Positions 17,270-25,999 of a stretch of DNA of 64,000 bases are shown piece by piece. The position numbers and the translations under genes were made by a program. A model generated the notes under the pieces. It did not search any database, was not told where the DNA came from, and saw only the letters and a list, made by a program, of their open reading frames with translations. Each line of letters begins with the position of its first letter. The stretch's first letter is position 1. The stretch spans positions 271,117 through 335,116 of the forward strand of contig JAWKSY010000005.1 in assembly GCA_041402125.1 (NCBI GenBank), given 5' to 3'. The DNA is from JAWKSY01 sp041402125. Its GTDB lineage: Bacteria; Planctomycetota; GCA-002687715; DRQF01.

Positions 17270-18544
17270 ATGAGCCTCTACGAACGAGCCCGACGGTGCA
17301 TCCCCGGCGGCGTCAACTCGCCGGTGCGCGCCTATCGGGGGATGGGCCTGGACCCGATCTTCATCGACCGCGCGGAGGGCTGCCGCGTCTTCGACCGCGA
17401 CGGCAAGGGCTACGTCGACTACGTCCTGAGCTACGGGCCGCACCTGCTCGGACACGGCCACCCCGAGGTCCTCGCCGCCCTCCGCGAGACGGTCGAGCGC
17501 GGCACCTCCTTCGGTGCCCCGACGGAACGCGAGGTGGTCTTCGCGGAGCGGATCTGCGCTCTCGTGCCCTCGGTCGAGATGGTCCGCCTCGTCAACTCCG
17601 GCACCGAGGCCACGATGAGCGCGCTGCGGCTCGCGCGCGCCGCGACGGGGCGGGAGCGGATCCTCAAGTTCGACGGCTGTTACCACGGCCACGCGGACGG
17701 CTTCCTGGTGAAGGCCGGGTCGGGCGCCCTCACGCTCGGCCACCCCGACAGCCCCGGCGTGCCCCCGAGCACGGCGGCGCTCACCGGCGTCGCCGACTAC
17801 AACGACCTCGATTCGGTGGCGCGCTTCTTCGCCGCCCATCCCGGCGAGGTCGCGGCCGTCTTCGTCGAGCCCATCGCGGGCAACATGGGCTGCGTGGCGG
17901 GCCGCCCCGAGTTCCTCCGCGGCCTCCGCGAGCTCTGCGACCGGGAGGGCGCCCTGCTCGTCTTCGACGAGGTGATGACGGGCTTCCGCGTCGCGGCCGG
18001 CGGGGCGCAGGCCCTCTACGGGGTCACGCCGGATCTGACCTGCCTGGGGAAGGTGATCGGCGGCGGGCTTCCGGTCGGCGCCTACGGCGGCCGCCGGGAC
18101 CTCATGGAGCAGATCTCGCCGGTGGGGCCGGTCTACCAGGCGGGGACCCTGTCCGGGAATCCGCTCGCCGTCGCGGCCGGGCTCGCGGCGCTGGAGGTGC
18201 TGTCCCGTCCCGGCTTCTACGACGCCCTCGAGGCCACCTCCGCCTCGGTGGAGTCCGCGCTCCGGCGGGCGGCCGAGCGGGCGTCCTGCCCGATCACCCT
18301 CAACCGCGTCGGATCGATGTTCTGCCCCTACTTCGTCGAGCGATCCGTCGAGAACTTCCGGGACGCGGTGGCCGGCGACCGCGAGCGTCACCGGCGCTTC
18401 TTCGTCACCCTGCTGGAGGGCGGCGTGATGCCCGCCCCCTCGCCCTTCGAGGCCTGGTTCGTGTCCTCGGCCCACGACGCGGAGGCGATCGGGCACACCG
18501 AGGAGGTCGCCGAGCGCGCCTTCCGGGCCGCGATGGCGGGCTGA
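17270..18544 (+). CDS. hemL: Glutamate-1-semialdehyde 2,1-aminomutase
   Basis: 424 residues. PLP enzyme converting glutamate-1-semialdehyde to 5-aminolevulinate. Motifs: IPGGVNSPVRAY at the N-terminus, LVNSGTEATMSALRLAR, the PLP-phosphate/ring region FDEVMTGFRV, and the Schiff-base lysine in LGKVIGGGLPVGAYGG. GGAGCGGGTC precedes the ATG. It completes the C5 pathway with hemA; hemB, hemN/hemF and hemH are not in the window. Confidence 0.97.
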   Translation: MSLYERARRCIPGGVNSPVRAYRGMGLDPIFIDRAEGCRVFDRDGKGYVDYVLSYGPHLLGHGHPEVLAALRETVERGTSFGAPTEREVVFAERICALVPSVEMVRLVNSGTEATMSALRLARAATGRERILKFDGCYHGHADGFLVKAGSGALTLGHPDSPGVPPSTAALTGVADYNDLDSVARFFAAHPGEVAAVFVEPIAGNMGCVAGRPEFLRGLRELCDREGALLVFDEVMTGFRVAAGGAQALYGVTPDLTCLGKVIGGGLPVGAYGGRRDLMEQISPVGPVYQAGTLSGNPLAVAAGLAALEVLSRPGFYDALEATSASVESALRRAAERASCPITLNRVGSMFCPYFVERSVENFRDAVAGDRERHRRFFVTLLEGGVMPAPSPFEAWFVSSAHDAEAIGHTEEVAERAFRAAMAG

Positions 18545-18562
18545 GGTCGTGGCCCCGGGGTC

Positions 18563-18590
18563 TTGAAAGCCCCGGGGGACGGGCTATTCT
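18563..18590 (+). promoter_or_regulatory. Promoter of the 28-residue basic peptide gene
   Basis: TTGAAA (18563-18568), 16-base spacer, TATTCT (18585-18590). The -35 box plus first spacer bases (CTTGAAAGCCC) are the same as those of the rpmB promoter at 35166, with identical spacing. The -35 also sits in the loop of an 8-bp GC hairpin (CCCCGGGG on both sides), which may end hemL transcription. Confidence 0.65.
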
Positions 18591-18618
18591 TGCCGCCCCG
18601 AGAAACCGGAGGCGAGCG

Positions 18619-18705
18619 ATGGCGAAGAACAACCGCAAGATCAAGAAGGCCAACGGCGGCAAGCGCCCGGCCAACCACGGCAACCGCCGCAAGAAGCGCT
18701 GGTAG
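18619..18705 (+). CDS. 28-residue highly basic peptide, likely ribosome-associated (bL37-like)
   Basis: The peptide starts MAKNNRKIKKANGGKRP, continues ANHG and ends NRRKKRW: 12 of 28 residues are Lys or Arg. A GGAGG ribosome site lies 8 bases from the ATG, and a dedicated strong promoter is present. Small Lys/Arg-rich peptides with a KANxGKRP core are found across bacteria, and mycobacterial ribosomal protein bL37 carries a similar KANHGKRP segment (recalled from the literature, not searched). Sharing its promoter design with rpmB strengthens a ribosomal role. Alternatives are an RNA-binding peptide of other function. It is too short for most gene callers. Confidence 0.7.
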   Translation: MAKNNRKIKKANGGKRPANHGNRRKKRW

Positions 18706-18882
18706 GAGGACTTGGGGCAATCGCCCCGAGTTCGCCCCCCGCGGGTCGGCGCCCCGAGACGCGCCCGATCCCGACCGCCGAGCGCGGTCGCGCCGCCGTC
18801 CGTCCCGGCCGGATCCGGCGCTCACCCCGGACCTGATAGGATCATTCCCGCGCCCGGAAGCGCGCGAGGGAGGGGTCATTCC

Positions 18883-19911
18883 ATGTTCAAGTCGGCGCTC
18901 GCCCTCCTCGTCCTCCTGGCCGCGTTCGGCGGCTTCGCCGCCGCCCAGTCGGGCGCCGACCGCGATGATCTCGAGAAGCGCTACCAGGCCAAGCTCGAGG
19001 AGCCCTTCGCGAAGCGGGTGCCCTGGGTCCTCGAACTCGAGGAGGCCCGGCGCCGGGCCCGCGTCGAGGGCAAGCTCGTCCTCGCCTGGTTCACCCGCAG
19101 CTACCGCCCCTGCGAGCCCTGCATCGCCATCGAGCGCGGACCGCTCGAGAGCGACTGGTGGGTCGAGGTCTGCCGCGGCGTCGTCCCCTACCTCAACGTG
19201 TCGGCCCGCCTCGACGAGAAGCCCGACCAGGGCATGCTGATCGAGAAGGGCGGCCGCTACCTCCCCTACTGCATCGTGATGGACGACCAGGGCCGCAAGC
19301 TCGCCGAGCTCCGGCCGGTGAGCCGCCTCGCGGTCGAGGCCGGTCTCGAGGAGGCGCGGCTCTTCCGCCGGCTCCGCGACGCCGCGGCCGACCCCAAGAA
19401 CGAGGCCGCCAACGCCTCGCTCCGGCTGTTCAAGGCGATCCGCGGCGACGGGCCCCTCGACGCCGAGCGGATGGAGGAACTCGCGCGGACCGAGTCCCTC
19501 GACGCCGAGGTGAAGGCGCGGTACCGCCAGCACGAGACGCTGCTCGCGATCCGCGAGACCTTCGAGGCCACCCAGAAGGTCCTGCGGGAATCGCCCGAGC
19601 TCGACCTCCAGGAGCGCCGCGCGCGCCTCGAGGCGGCGCTCTACCCCCATCTCGCCAAGGGCTCGAGCTTCCGGATCGAGTCCAACCCGGCGATGTTCCT
19701 CAACTACGCGATCCTCGCCACCCGCGGCGCCATCGCGGCCGGGGACGCGGCGACCGCGAAGCGCGGGCTCGAGTGGATCGAGACGGCCGAGCGGGCCTTC
19801 GTCCCCGAGATCCCCTCGCGAGCCGACGAGGGCAGGACCGAGCGCGAGGTCTTCGAGGAGAAGGTCGGCCTCGCGGTGATCCGGGCCGCGGTCGCCCGTC
19901 TCGCCCGCTGA
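18883..19911 (+). CDS. Secreted thioredoxin-like protein with helical C-terminus
   Basis: 342 residues. Signal peptide MFKSALALLVLLAAFGGFAAAQ. Residues ~45-150 resemble a thioredoxin fold: LVLAWFTRSYRPCEPC supplies a CEPC redox pair in the expected position, followed by a strand and the cis-Pro-like segment YLPYCIVMDDQGRKL. The remaining ~190 residues are mostly charged helices of unknown fold. A periplasmic oxidoreductase or disulfide handler is likely. GAGGGAGGGG precedes the ATG at 18883. It precedes acn but has its own upstream gap. Confidence 0.78.
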   Translation: MFKSALALLVLLAAFGGFAAAQSGADRDDLEKRYQAKLEEPFAKRVPWVLELEEARRRARVEGKLVLAWFTRSYRPCEPCIAIERGPLESDWWVEVCRGVVPYLNVSARLDEKPDQGMLIEKGGRYLPYCIVMDDQGRKLAELRPVSRLAVEAGLEEARLFRRLRDAAADPKNEAANASLRLFKAIRGDGPLDAERMEELARTESLDAEVKARYRQHETLLAIRETFEATQKVLRESPELDLQERRARLEAALYPHLAKGSSFRIESNPAMFLNYAILATRGAIAAGDAATAKRGLEWIETAERAFVPEIPSRADEGRTEREVFEEKVGLAVIRAAVARLAR

Positions 19912-20008
19912 CGATCCGACTCCCCGCCCCGGCGGCGACCGTTTCCGGAGCGCCGCCAGCGAGTTAGAATCCCGCCCGCCCGACACCCCAGGCACGAGGA
20001 GCCCGGAA

Positions 20009-22270
20009 ATGAGAACTCTCGACACCGCCGCGATCCGCGCGCTCTACGAGAAGAGCCGCGCCCGCCACGCCGAGGCCCGAACCCGCTTCGGACGGCCCCT
20101 GACCCTCGCCGAGAAGGTGCTGCTGGCCCACGCCACCGATCTCGATCAGGAATTCGTCCGCGGCGAGAGCTTCTGCCAGTTCGCTCCCGACCGCGTCGCG
20201 ATGCAGGACGCCACCGCCCAGATGGCGCTCCTCCAGTTCATGCACGCGGGTCGCAAGGAGGCCGCCGTGCCCTCGACGGTGCACTGCGACCACCTCATCC
20301 AGGCCTACGTCGGCGCGCAGCGCGACCTCGACACCGCGATCGAGCAGAACCGGGAGGTCTACGACTTCCTGAAGAGCGTCTCGAACAAGTACGGCGTCGG
20401 CTTCTGGGAGCCGGGCGCGGGCATCATCCATCAGGTCGTGCTCGAGAACTACGCCTTCCCGGGCGGCATGATGCTCGGCACCGATTCGCACACGCCCAAC
20501 GCCGGCGGCCTCGGCATGGTCGCGGTCGGCGTCGGCGGCGCGGACGCGGTCGACGTGATGGCGGGCCTCCCCTGGGAGGTGAAGTACCCGAAGCTCATCG
20601 GCGTGAAGCTGACGGGCAAGATGAGCGGATGGACCTCCGGCAAGGACGTCATCCTGAAGCTTTGCGGGATCCTCACCACGAAGGGCGGCACCAACGCGAT
20701 CGTGGAGTACTTCGGCGAGGGCGCCGACACGATCAGCTGCACCGGCAAGGGGACGATCACGAACATGGGCGCCGAGCTCGGCGCGACGACCTCGATCTTC
20801 CCCTTCGACGCGAAGATGGCGGAGTACCTGACGGTCACCGAGCGCGCCGACGTCGCCGCGCTCGCCAAGGAGTTCGCGGACTGCCTCCGGGCGGACGACG
20901 AGGTCCTCGCCGACCCGAGCAAGTTCTACGACCAGATCGTCGAGATCGACCTCTCCACGCTCGAGCCCCACGTCGTCGGCCCGCACTCGCCCGACGTCGC
21001 GCGGCCGATCTCGAAGATGGAGGCCGACGTCGAGTCCGAGTCCTTCCCGCCGAACATCAGCTCGGCCCTGATCGGGTCCTGCACGAACTCCTCCTACGAG
21101 GACATCGGGCGCGCGGTGCACGTGGCGAAGCAGGCCTCGGCCCACGGCCTGAAGGCGCGGATGCCCTTCTTCGTCTCGCCGGGTTCGGATCAGATCTTCG
21201 AGACGATGAAGCGCGACGGCCAGCTCGCGGCCCTCGAGGCGGTCGGAGCGATCGTCCTCGCGAACGCCTGCGGCCCCTGCATCGGGCAGTGGAAGCGCGA
21301 CGACGTGAAGACCGGTGAGCGGAACTCGATCGTCAACTCCTTCAACCGCAACTTCCGCGGCCGGAACGACGCCAACCCCGAGACCCTGAGCTTCATCACG
21401 AGTCCCGAGATCACGACCGCGTTCGCGCTCTCCGGCGACCTGCGCTTCAATCCCCTCGAGGACGAGCTGAAGGGCGCGGACGGCCAGAGCTTCAAGCTCC
21501 AGCCGCCGACCGCCGACGAGCTGCCGGCGAAGGGGTTCGCGAAGGGCGACCAGGGCTTCGTCGAGCCGGCCGAGGACGGGTCGGCCGTCGAGGTCGTCGT
21601 CCGCGAGGACTCCGAGCGCCTCCAGCTCCTGGCGAAGTTCCAGCCCTGGGACGGCGAGGACCTGCGCGACATGCCCGTCCTCGTGAAGGCGAAGGGCAAG
21701 TGCACGACCGACCACATCTCGCCCGCCGGCAAGTGGCTCCGTTTCCGCGGTCATCTCGACCGCATCTCGGACAACGCCTTCACGGGCGCGACCAACGCCT
21801 TCCGCGACGAGATCGGCAAGGGCAAGAACCAGCTCACCGGCGAGATCCAGGCCTACCCGGCCGTGGCGCGTGACTACAAGGCGGCCGGCCTCGGCTGGTG
21901 CGTCGTGGGTGACGTGAACTACGGCGAGGGATCGTCGCGCGAACACGCCGCGATGTCGCCGCGCTTCCTCGGCTGCGAGGCGGTGGTCGTCCGGTCCTTC
22001 GCGCGCATCCACGAGACGAACCTGAAGAAGCAGGGCGTGCTGCCGCTGACCTTCCAGGACCCGGCCGACTACGACAAGATCCTCGAGGACGATCGCATCA
22101 CCATCACCGGGCTCGCCCAGCTCGCCCCGGGCAGCACGATGACGATGCTGATCCGCCACCACGACGGCACCCAGGACGAGGCGACGCTGCTCCACAGCCT
22201 CAACGCGGAGCAGATCGGCTGGTACCGCGCGGGCAGCGCGCTCAACCTGATCGCCCAACAGCAGGGCTGA
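20009..22270 (+). CDS. acn: Aconitate hydratase, mitochondrial-type
   Basis: 753 residues. [4Fe-4S] enzyme isomerising citrate to isocitrate in the TCA cycle. Cluster cysteines are in IGSCTNSSYEDIG and NACGPCIGQW; GTDSHTPNAGG, GKCTTDHISPAG and GEGSSREHAAM are active-site segments. The length and phrases such as FWEPGAGIIHQVVLENYAFPGG match the compact mitochondrial/ACO2-like subfamily rather than the ~900-residue AcnA or AcnB. GGAGCCCGGA precedes the ATG. A strong terminator follows, so it is probably monocistronic. Confidence 0.97.
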   Translation: MRTLDTAAIRALYEKSRARHAEARTRFGRPLTLAEKVLLAHATDLDQEFVRGESFCQFAPDRVAMQDATAQMALLQFMHAGRKEAAVPSTVHCDHLIQAYVGAQRDLDTAIEQNREVYDFLKSVSNKYGVGFWEPGAGIIHQVVLENYAFPGGMMLGTDSHTPNAGGLGMVAVGVGGADAVDVMAGLPWEVKYPKLIGVKLTGKMSGWTSGKDVILKLCGILTTKGGTNAIVEYFGEGADTISCTGKGTITNMGAELGATTSIFPFDAKMAEYLTVTERADVAALAKEFADCLRADDEVLADPSKFYDQIVEIDLSTLEPHVVGPHSPDVARPISKMEADVESESFPPNISSALIGSCTNSSYEDIGRAVHVAKQASAHGLKARMPFFVSPGSDQIFETMKRDGQLAALEAVGAIVLANACGPCIGQWKRDDVKTGERNSIVNSFNRNFRGRNDANPETLSFITSPEITTAFALSGDLRFNPLEDELKGADGQSFKLQPPTADELPAKGFAKGDQGFVEPAEDGSAVEVVVREDSERLQLLAKFQPWDGEDLRDMPVLVKAKGKCTTDHISPAGKWLRFRGHLDRISDNAFTGATNAFRDEIGKGKNQLTGEIQAYPAVARDYKAAGLGWCVVGDVNYGEGSSREHAAMSPRFLGCEAVVVRSFARIHETNLKKQGVLPLTFQDPADYDKILEDDRITITGLAQLAPGSTMTMLIRHHDGTQDEATLLHSLNAEQIGWYRAGSALNLIAQQQG

Positions 22271-22282
22271 TCGACCCTCGAC

Positions 22283-22332
22283 CGGCGGAGGCGCGGTCGG
22301 TGCCGGGCACCGGCCGCGCCTCCGCCGATTTT
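22283..22332 (+). terminator. Rho-independent terminator after acn
   Basis: A 14-bp perfect stem (CGGCGGAGGCGCGG / complement, 22283-22296 and 22314-22327) encloses a smaller GGTGCC/GGCACC dyad in its loop and is followed by ATTTT (22328-22332). Confidence 0.9.
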
Positions 22333-22428
22333 GGGATGCCGGGCCCTCGCCCGGAGCAAGGAATCGGGAGGAGCGGCCTCCCGGAGAACCATCGCGCCCA
22401 CCGGACGCGCCGAGCGGAGAACGGAGCC

Positions 22429-23136
22429 ATGAAGATGCGCGGACTCGTCATCCTCACCTCGCACGCCGCCATGGGCGATACGGGCAACCCCACCGGCTTC
22501 TGGCTCGAGGAGCTCGCGGTGCCCTACTACGCCTTCCTCGAGGCCGGGGCGGAGCTCGTCGTCGCCTCCCCGGCCGGTGGTCCGGCACCGCTGGACCCCT
22601 TGAGCCTGAAGGACGAGTACCAGTCGGACGCGACGCGACGCTTCCGCGCCGATCGGGTCGCCATGGCCGCGGTGGCGGACACGGTGACGCTCGATCGCGT
22701 CGAGGCCGCCGACTTCGACTTCCTCTTCTATCCCGGCGGGCACGGGCCGATGTGGGATCTGGCCGTCGACCGGCGGAACGCGGAGCTCGTCCGCGACTTC
22801 GTCGAGGTCGGAAAGCCGGTGGCCGCGATCTGTCACGGTCCGGCCGCGCTCGTCGCCGCGACCCGGCGGGACGGCCGGCCCGTGGTCGCCGGCGAGACCG
22901 TCACCTGCTTCACGAACCGCGAGGAGGTGATGATCGGGCTGGAGAAGGTCGTGCCCTTCCTGCTCGAGGATCGTCTCGGCGAGCTCGGCGCGAGATTCGT
23001 CTGCGCCGATCCCTTCGCCGCCTGCACGGCGGGGGAGGGCCTCGTGCTCACCGGGCAGAACCCCGCCTCGTCCGGCCCCCTGGCGCGACGCGTGCTCGAA
23101 CGCGTCCGGGCCCGGGAGAGCGGCCAGAGCGCCTGA
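22429..23136 (+). CDS. DJ-1/PfpI family protein (type 1 glutamine amidotransferase fold, Hsp31-like)
   Basis: 235 residues. The nucleophile elbow is VAAICHGPAAL with Cys in the AICHGP motif; FDFLFYPGGHGPMWDL provides the upstream loop and GFWLEELAVPYYAF the conserved Glu. TFSxPT-type residues are replaced by GENVT-like VAGETVTCFTNREE. This fold includes Hsp31/YhbO deglycase-chaperones, and the WLEE-P-Y pattern matches the Hsp31-like group. Protein quality control or glyoxal detoxification is likely. The start at 22429 follows AACGGAG. Confidence 0.88.
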   Translation: MKMRGLVILTSHAAMGDTGNPTGFWLEELAVPYYAFLEAGAELVVASPAGGPAPLDPLSLKDEYQSDATRRFRADRVAMAAVADTVTLDRVEAADFDFLFYPGGHGPMWDLAVDRRNAELVRDFVEVGKPVAAICHGPAALVAATRRDGRPVVAGETVTCFTNREEVMIGLEKVVPFLLEDRLGELGARFVCADPFAACTAGEGLVLTGQNPASSGPLARRVLERVRARESGQSA

Positions 23137-23255
23137 TCCCGCCCGATCCGGGGCCGCGAACCGTGATTCCCCGTTGCCAGCCCGTCCCGGGCCGTGCGAC
23201 AGTGATCCGCGACGCGCCCCGTCGGAGCGGGAGCGGGGCGCGGCGGAGTCGGGCC

Positions 23256-23690
23256 GTGCCGGAGATCAGCTACACGACGATCGTGGACGCCCCCCTCGAG
23301 CGCCTCTGGGAGCGCGTCCGGGCCCGGCTCGACGTCCAGCACGATCTCGAGCTCCCGGGCGCCTCCGTCGAGATCCTCGAGCACGGGCCCCGGGGGGCGA
23401 AGCGCCGCGTCAGCATCCCCGAGGGAAACTTCCTCGAGATCCTCGAGCTCGACCCCGACCGACGCGAACTGCGCCTCGAGATCCGCAACCACCCCCTCCG
23501 AAACGGCGCCATCGTCTACCGAGTCCGCCCCCTCGAGGACGCGGCCGAGCGCGGCATCCTCTCCGTCCGCGTCTCCTGGCGAGACGAGGAGGGCGAGCCC
23601 TGGCTCGACGACTGCGAGGGCTTCGCGCGGCGCGTCGCGACCCGGATCCGCGGCGAATCCGAGGGAAAAGAGGGGGAAGCCGCGCAGTAG
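23256..23690 (+). CDS. SRPBCC-like (START-fold) small protein
   Basis: 144 residues, GTG start at 23256 with GGAG upstream. It begins MPEISYTTIVDAPLERLWERV, the typical first strand and helix of polyketide-cyclase/START-like hydrophobic-cavity proteins, and continues with antiparallel strands (SVEILEHGPRGAKRRV, RELRLEIRNHPLRNG) and a long C-terminal helix. Ligand and role are unknown. It follows the DJ-1 gene on the same strand after 119 bases. Confidence 0.7.
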   Translation: MPEISYTTIVDAPLERLWERVRARLDVQHDLELPGASVEILEHGPRGAKRRVSIPEGNFLEILELDPDRRELRLEIRNHPLRNGAIVYRVRPLEDAAERGILSVRVSWRDEEGEPWLDDCEGFARRVATRIRGESEGKEGEAAQ

Positions 23691-23872
23691 ATCGCGGCAA
23701 GGTCCAGGCCAGGGCGCGTTTGGGTCGATCCTTCTTCGGCGGGGATTTCCTGTCGCCGAACGGGAAACTTCGGCATGACCCGCGGAAGTCGGCCCCCGAT
23801 CCCCGCCGGGAGCCCGACGCTGAACCTTGCGCGCGACCGCCCGGGTCCCGCGCGCCCAGACGAGGACGCCTC

Positions 23873-25390
23873 ATGCTCGCCATCACCCACCCGCTTCTCC
23901 GTCCCCTCCTCGGAGCCTTGCTGATCCTCGTCGCCGGCGCGGGCCTGCGAGCCCAGGACGCGCCGCTCCCGCACGACCTCAAGCAGGTCTTCCAGGACGT
24001 GGACGCGCTCGACGCCGAGGTCGCGAAGATCGTCGACGGCGACAAGCCGGCGGCGAAGGCGCTCATGAAGCGCCTCAACAACGTCGCCTCCGCCCTCAAC
24101 AAGTCGCCGAACAAGAGCCACGCCCGCTACAACGACGCCGTCGACCGCTACAACAAGCTCCGGAATGCGATCATCGCGAAGATGACCGCCGCGCCGCCGC
24201 CCGCGACCTTCGACGAGGCCGCGCTCGAGAAGCTCGACGCCGACGCCCAGGCCCTGCTCCGCGTCTTCGACAACACGCAGGTCTCCTCTCTCGCCGATCC
24301 CGCCGTCGAGAAGAAGCTCACCGACGCCGTCGTCGACCTCGAGACGCGGATCAAGCCCTTCCCCGCGAACGACCCCCGGGTGAAGACCGCGGCCGCGAAG
24401 GTCGCCAACGCGCGCCGCACCCTCGACGCCGGCCTCGCGGCGCATCGCAAGAACGCGCGCGGCAACGACATCGAGACGACCTACCGCGCGCTCCTCGAGA
24501 AGTACAAGCCGCAGAACCTGCCGCCCAAGCCGCAGGATCCCCTCGATCCGGAGGAGGTCGAGCGCTACGCGAACACGCTCAAGCAGCTCCTCGACGTCGA
24601 GGCGAAGAAGGACCTCGACTGGGTGATGTCGCTCCAGAACGACCCCGCGATGGACAAGCAGAAGTTCTCGAGCATGAAGCACTGGCTCGGCTCGGCCACC
24701 CCGCGCCGTCTCCAGGAAGACCTCGCGATGATCAACGCCCGCGTCGACGGCGCGGTCGGCACGCAGACCCGCTTCGCCAAGTGGGTGCTCGAGACCGATC
24801 CCTCGGACCGCAACCACGTCGTCAACCGCCTGCTCAAGGACGGCGTCTACGAGGAGAACACCCGCAACCTGCGCCTCGGCCTGGGCTACGTCGCCTGCGG
24901 CCGGACCATGGCGCGGATCATGGGCAAGGAGGCCGAACGCAAGGCCGAGCTCGACGGGCTCCAGAAGGAACTCGAGAGCGCGCTGAAGCACCTCGAGACC
25001 TGCGTGAAGACCGCCTTCGAGCAGGTCCGCATGCCGAAGGACCGCGCCAGCGATCCCGGCCTCGCGAAGATCGCGGCCGAGACCCTGAAGAACCCGAAGT
25101 ACGGCGTGAAGGGCTGGGAGCGTCTCGTCGTCAGCTACGACAAGAAGCACTTCGAGAAGGACGAGGGTTCGATCTCCCATGGCACCGTCACGTCGACGAT
25201 CACCGTCTACCACTACTCCTGGGACGAGTTCGGCGTGACGACGGCGGAGAAGGTCGGCGACGAGTACTACATGTACTACAACAAGTTCAAGTACTTCCAC
25301 TCCGGCGCGCCGACGACGCCGACCGAGCACTGGATCCTCGCCGATCGCTTCCAGAGCTCGAAGATCAAGAAGGAGAACATCTCCAAGTAG
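23873..25390 (+). CDS. Secreted lysine-rich helical protein of unknown function
   Basis: 505 residues. Signal-like N-terminus (LLRPLLGALLILVAGAGLRAQ). Residues ~25-200 are Lys/Asp/Ala-rich helices with coiled-coil character (LKQVFQDVDALDAEVAKIV). A second helical half follows (LEKYKPQNLPPKPQDPLDPEEV, WLGSATPRRLQEDL), then a C-terminal beta-like Tyr-rich segment (ITVYHYSWDEFGV, YYMYYNKFKYFHSG). No family is recognised. The DPLDPEEVERY and NRLLKDGVYEEN segments might help a profile search. Codon use matches neighbours. The gene is followed by the repeat-rich gap. Confidence 0.75.
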   Translation: MLAITHPLLRPLLGALLILVAGAGLRAQDAPLPHDLKQVFQDVDALDAEVAKIVDGDKPAAKALMKRLNNVASALNKSPNKSHARYNDAVDRYNKLRNAIIAKMTAAPPPATFDEAALEKLDADAQALLRVFDNTQVSSLADPAVEKKLTDAVVDLETRIKPFPANDPRVKTAAAKVANARRTLDAGLAAHRKNARGNDIETTYRALLEKYKPQNLPPKPQDPLDPEEVERYANTLKQLLDVEAKKDLDWVMSLQNDPAMDKQKFSSMKHWLGSATPRRLQEDLAMINARVDGAVGTQTRFAKWVLETDPSDRNHVVNRLLKDGVYEENTRNLRLGLGYVACGRTMARIMGKEAERKAELDGLQKELESALKHLETCVKTAFEQVRMPKDRASDPGLAKIAAETLKNPKYGVKGWERLVVSYDKKHFEKDEGSISHGTVTSTITVYHYSWDEFGVTTAEKVGDEYYMYYNKFKYFHSGAPTTPTEHWILADRFQSSKIKKENISK

Positions 25391-25412
25391 CCGCGGCGCC
25401 CGTCGCCGCAGG

Positions 25413-25440
25413 GAATGCTCGTACGGTGCCGGTCACCGGC
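25413..25440. repeat. Degenerate solitary family 1 half-element
   Basis: GAATGCTCGTACGGTGCCGG followed by TCACCGG. This matches the left part of the adjacent complete element (25443) with a few changes but lacks the partner arm. Confidence 0.7.
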
Positions 25441-25442
25441 AG

Positions 25443-25554
25443 GAATGCTAGTACGGTGCCAGTCACCGGATGAGCATCCCCTCGAACCGAGGCTCGACTT
25501 CGAAGCGTCGTCCGCAGGGATGCTCATCCGGTGACTGGCACCGTACTAGCATTC
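25443..25554. repeat. Family 1 REPIN-like inverted pair
   Basis: A 38-base arm (25443-25480, core ACGGTGCCAGTCACC) is perfectly inverted at 25517-25554 across a 36-base spacer; total 112 bases. Each arm is itself hairpin-forming. Outer bases are GAATGCTAGT rather than the GATGCACGT seen at 30308 and 43858, so this is a divergent subfamily. It lies between convergent genes. Confidence 0.92.
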
Positions 25555-25582
25555 GCGTCGCGCGCGAGACGGGGAGAGCGGG

Positions 25583-25690
25583 CGAGCATTCTCGGAGCGC
25601 GCGAGAGGGGGGAGAGCGGGCGAGCATTCTCGGAGCGCGCGAGAGGGGGGAGAGCGGGCGAGCATTCTCGTCGCGCGCGCGACGAGGGGG
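25583..25690. repeat. Tandem 38-base repeat, about three copies
   Basis: Two identical 38-base units (25583-25620, 25621-25658; beginning CGAGCATTCTCGGAGCGCGC) plus a diverging third from 25659. A partial unit precedes at about 25550. The GAGCATTC segment echoes the outer end of the neighbouring inverted pair, hinting at origin from it by slippage. Confidence 0.85.
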
Positions 25691-25723
25691 AGGGGAGCAC
25701 TCCCGCCGCGCGCGGCGGCGGCC

Positions 25724-25810
25724 CTACTGGAGGATGGGGATCGCGAGCATCGTCGCGATGAGCACCGCGGCGAGGAAGAGGAAGAAGTCGCGGCTGTCGT
25801 GTCGCTTCAT
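25724..25810 (-). CDS. 28-residue single-span membrane peptide
   Basis: MKRHDSRDFFLFLAAVLIAT then MLAIPILQ. A charged N-terminus is followed by one hydrophobic helix that ends the protein, a typical small inner-membrane peptide. AGGGAG lies 5 bases upstream of the ATG at 25810. Longer reverse frames upstream are Arg-rich and shadow-like. Too short for family assignment; a chance frame remains possible, but the ribosome site and clean topology favour a real gene. Confidence 0.5.
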   Translation of the reverse strand: MKRHDSRDFFLFLAAVLIATMLAIPILQ

Positions 25811-25999
25811 CGGGCTCCCTGACCGATCTCTCCGAGCGGCCATCTGACGAAAAGACGATGGGGCTTGCCGAGACTTTCCTCGGGCTTTTTTCCCGTCTCG
25901 GCGAGCGCTTCCGCTCGCTTCCGGCCGGAAGGCGGTGAAGTGCGATCCGGAGTGCGTCATAATCCCCCGGCCCCGAACGGCGCCGCGGGAGACATGACC

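Larger units (their letters stand above)
25391..25723. other. Repeat-filled intergenic region
   Basis: 333 bases between convergent genes. It holds a degenerate family 1 half-element, a full family 1 inverted pair, then a 38-base tandem array (each listed separately). Open frames crossing it are Arg-rich repeat translations without ribosome sites; no gene is called here. Confidence 0.8.

Noticed and set aside
19964..22258. 764-residue reverse open frame
   Set aside because: Exact antisense of aconitase; the forward frame is unmistakable.
23516..25330. 604-residue reverse open frame
   Set aside because: Antisense of the secreted lysine-rich protein, which has a signal peptide and normal codon use.
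25583..25690. Possible CRISPR array from the 38-base tandem units
   Set aside because: Units are contiguous, with no unique spacers between them.
25470..25847. Forward 125-residue open frame through the repeats
   Set aside because: Translation of palindromic and tandem repeats; Arg/Gly/Ser-rich with no start signals.
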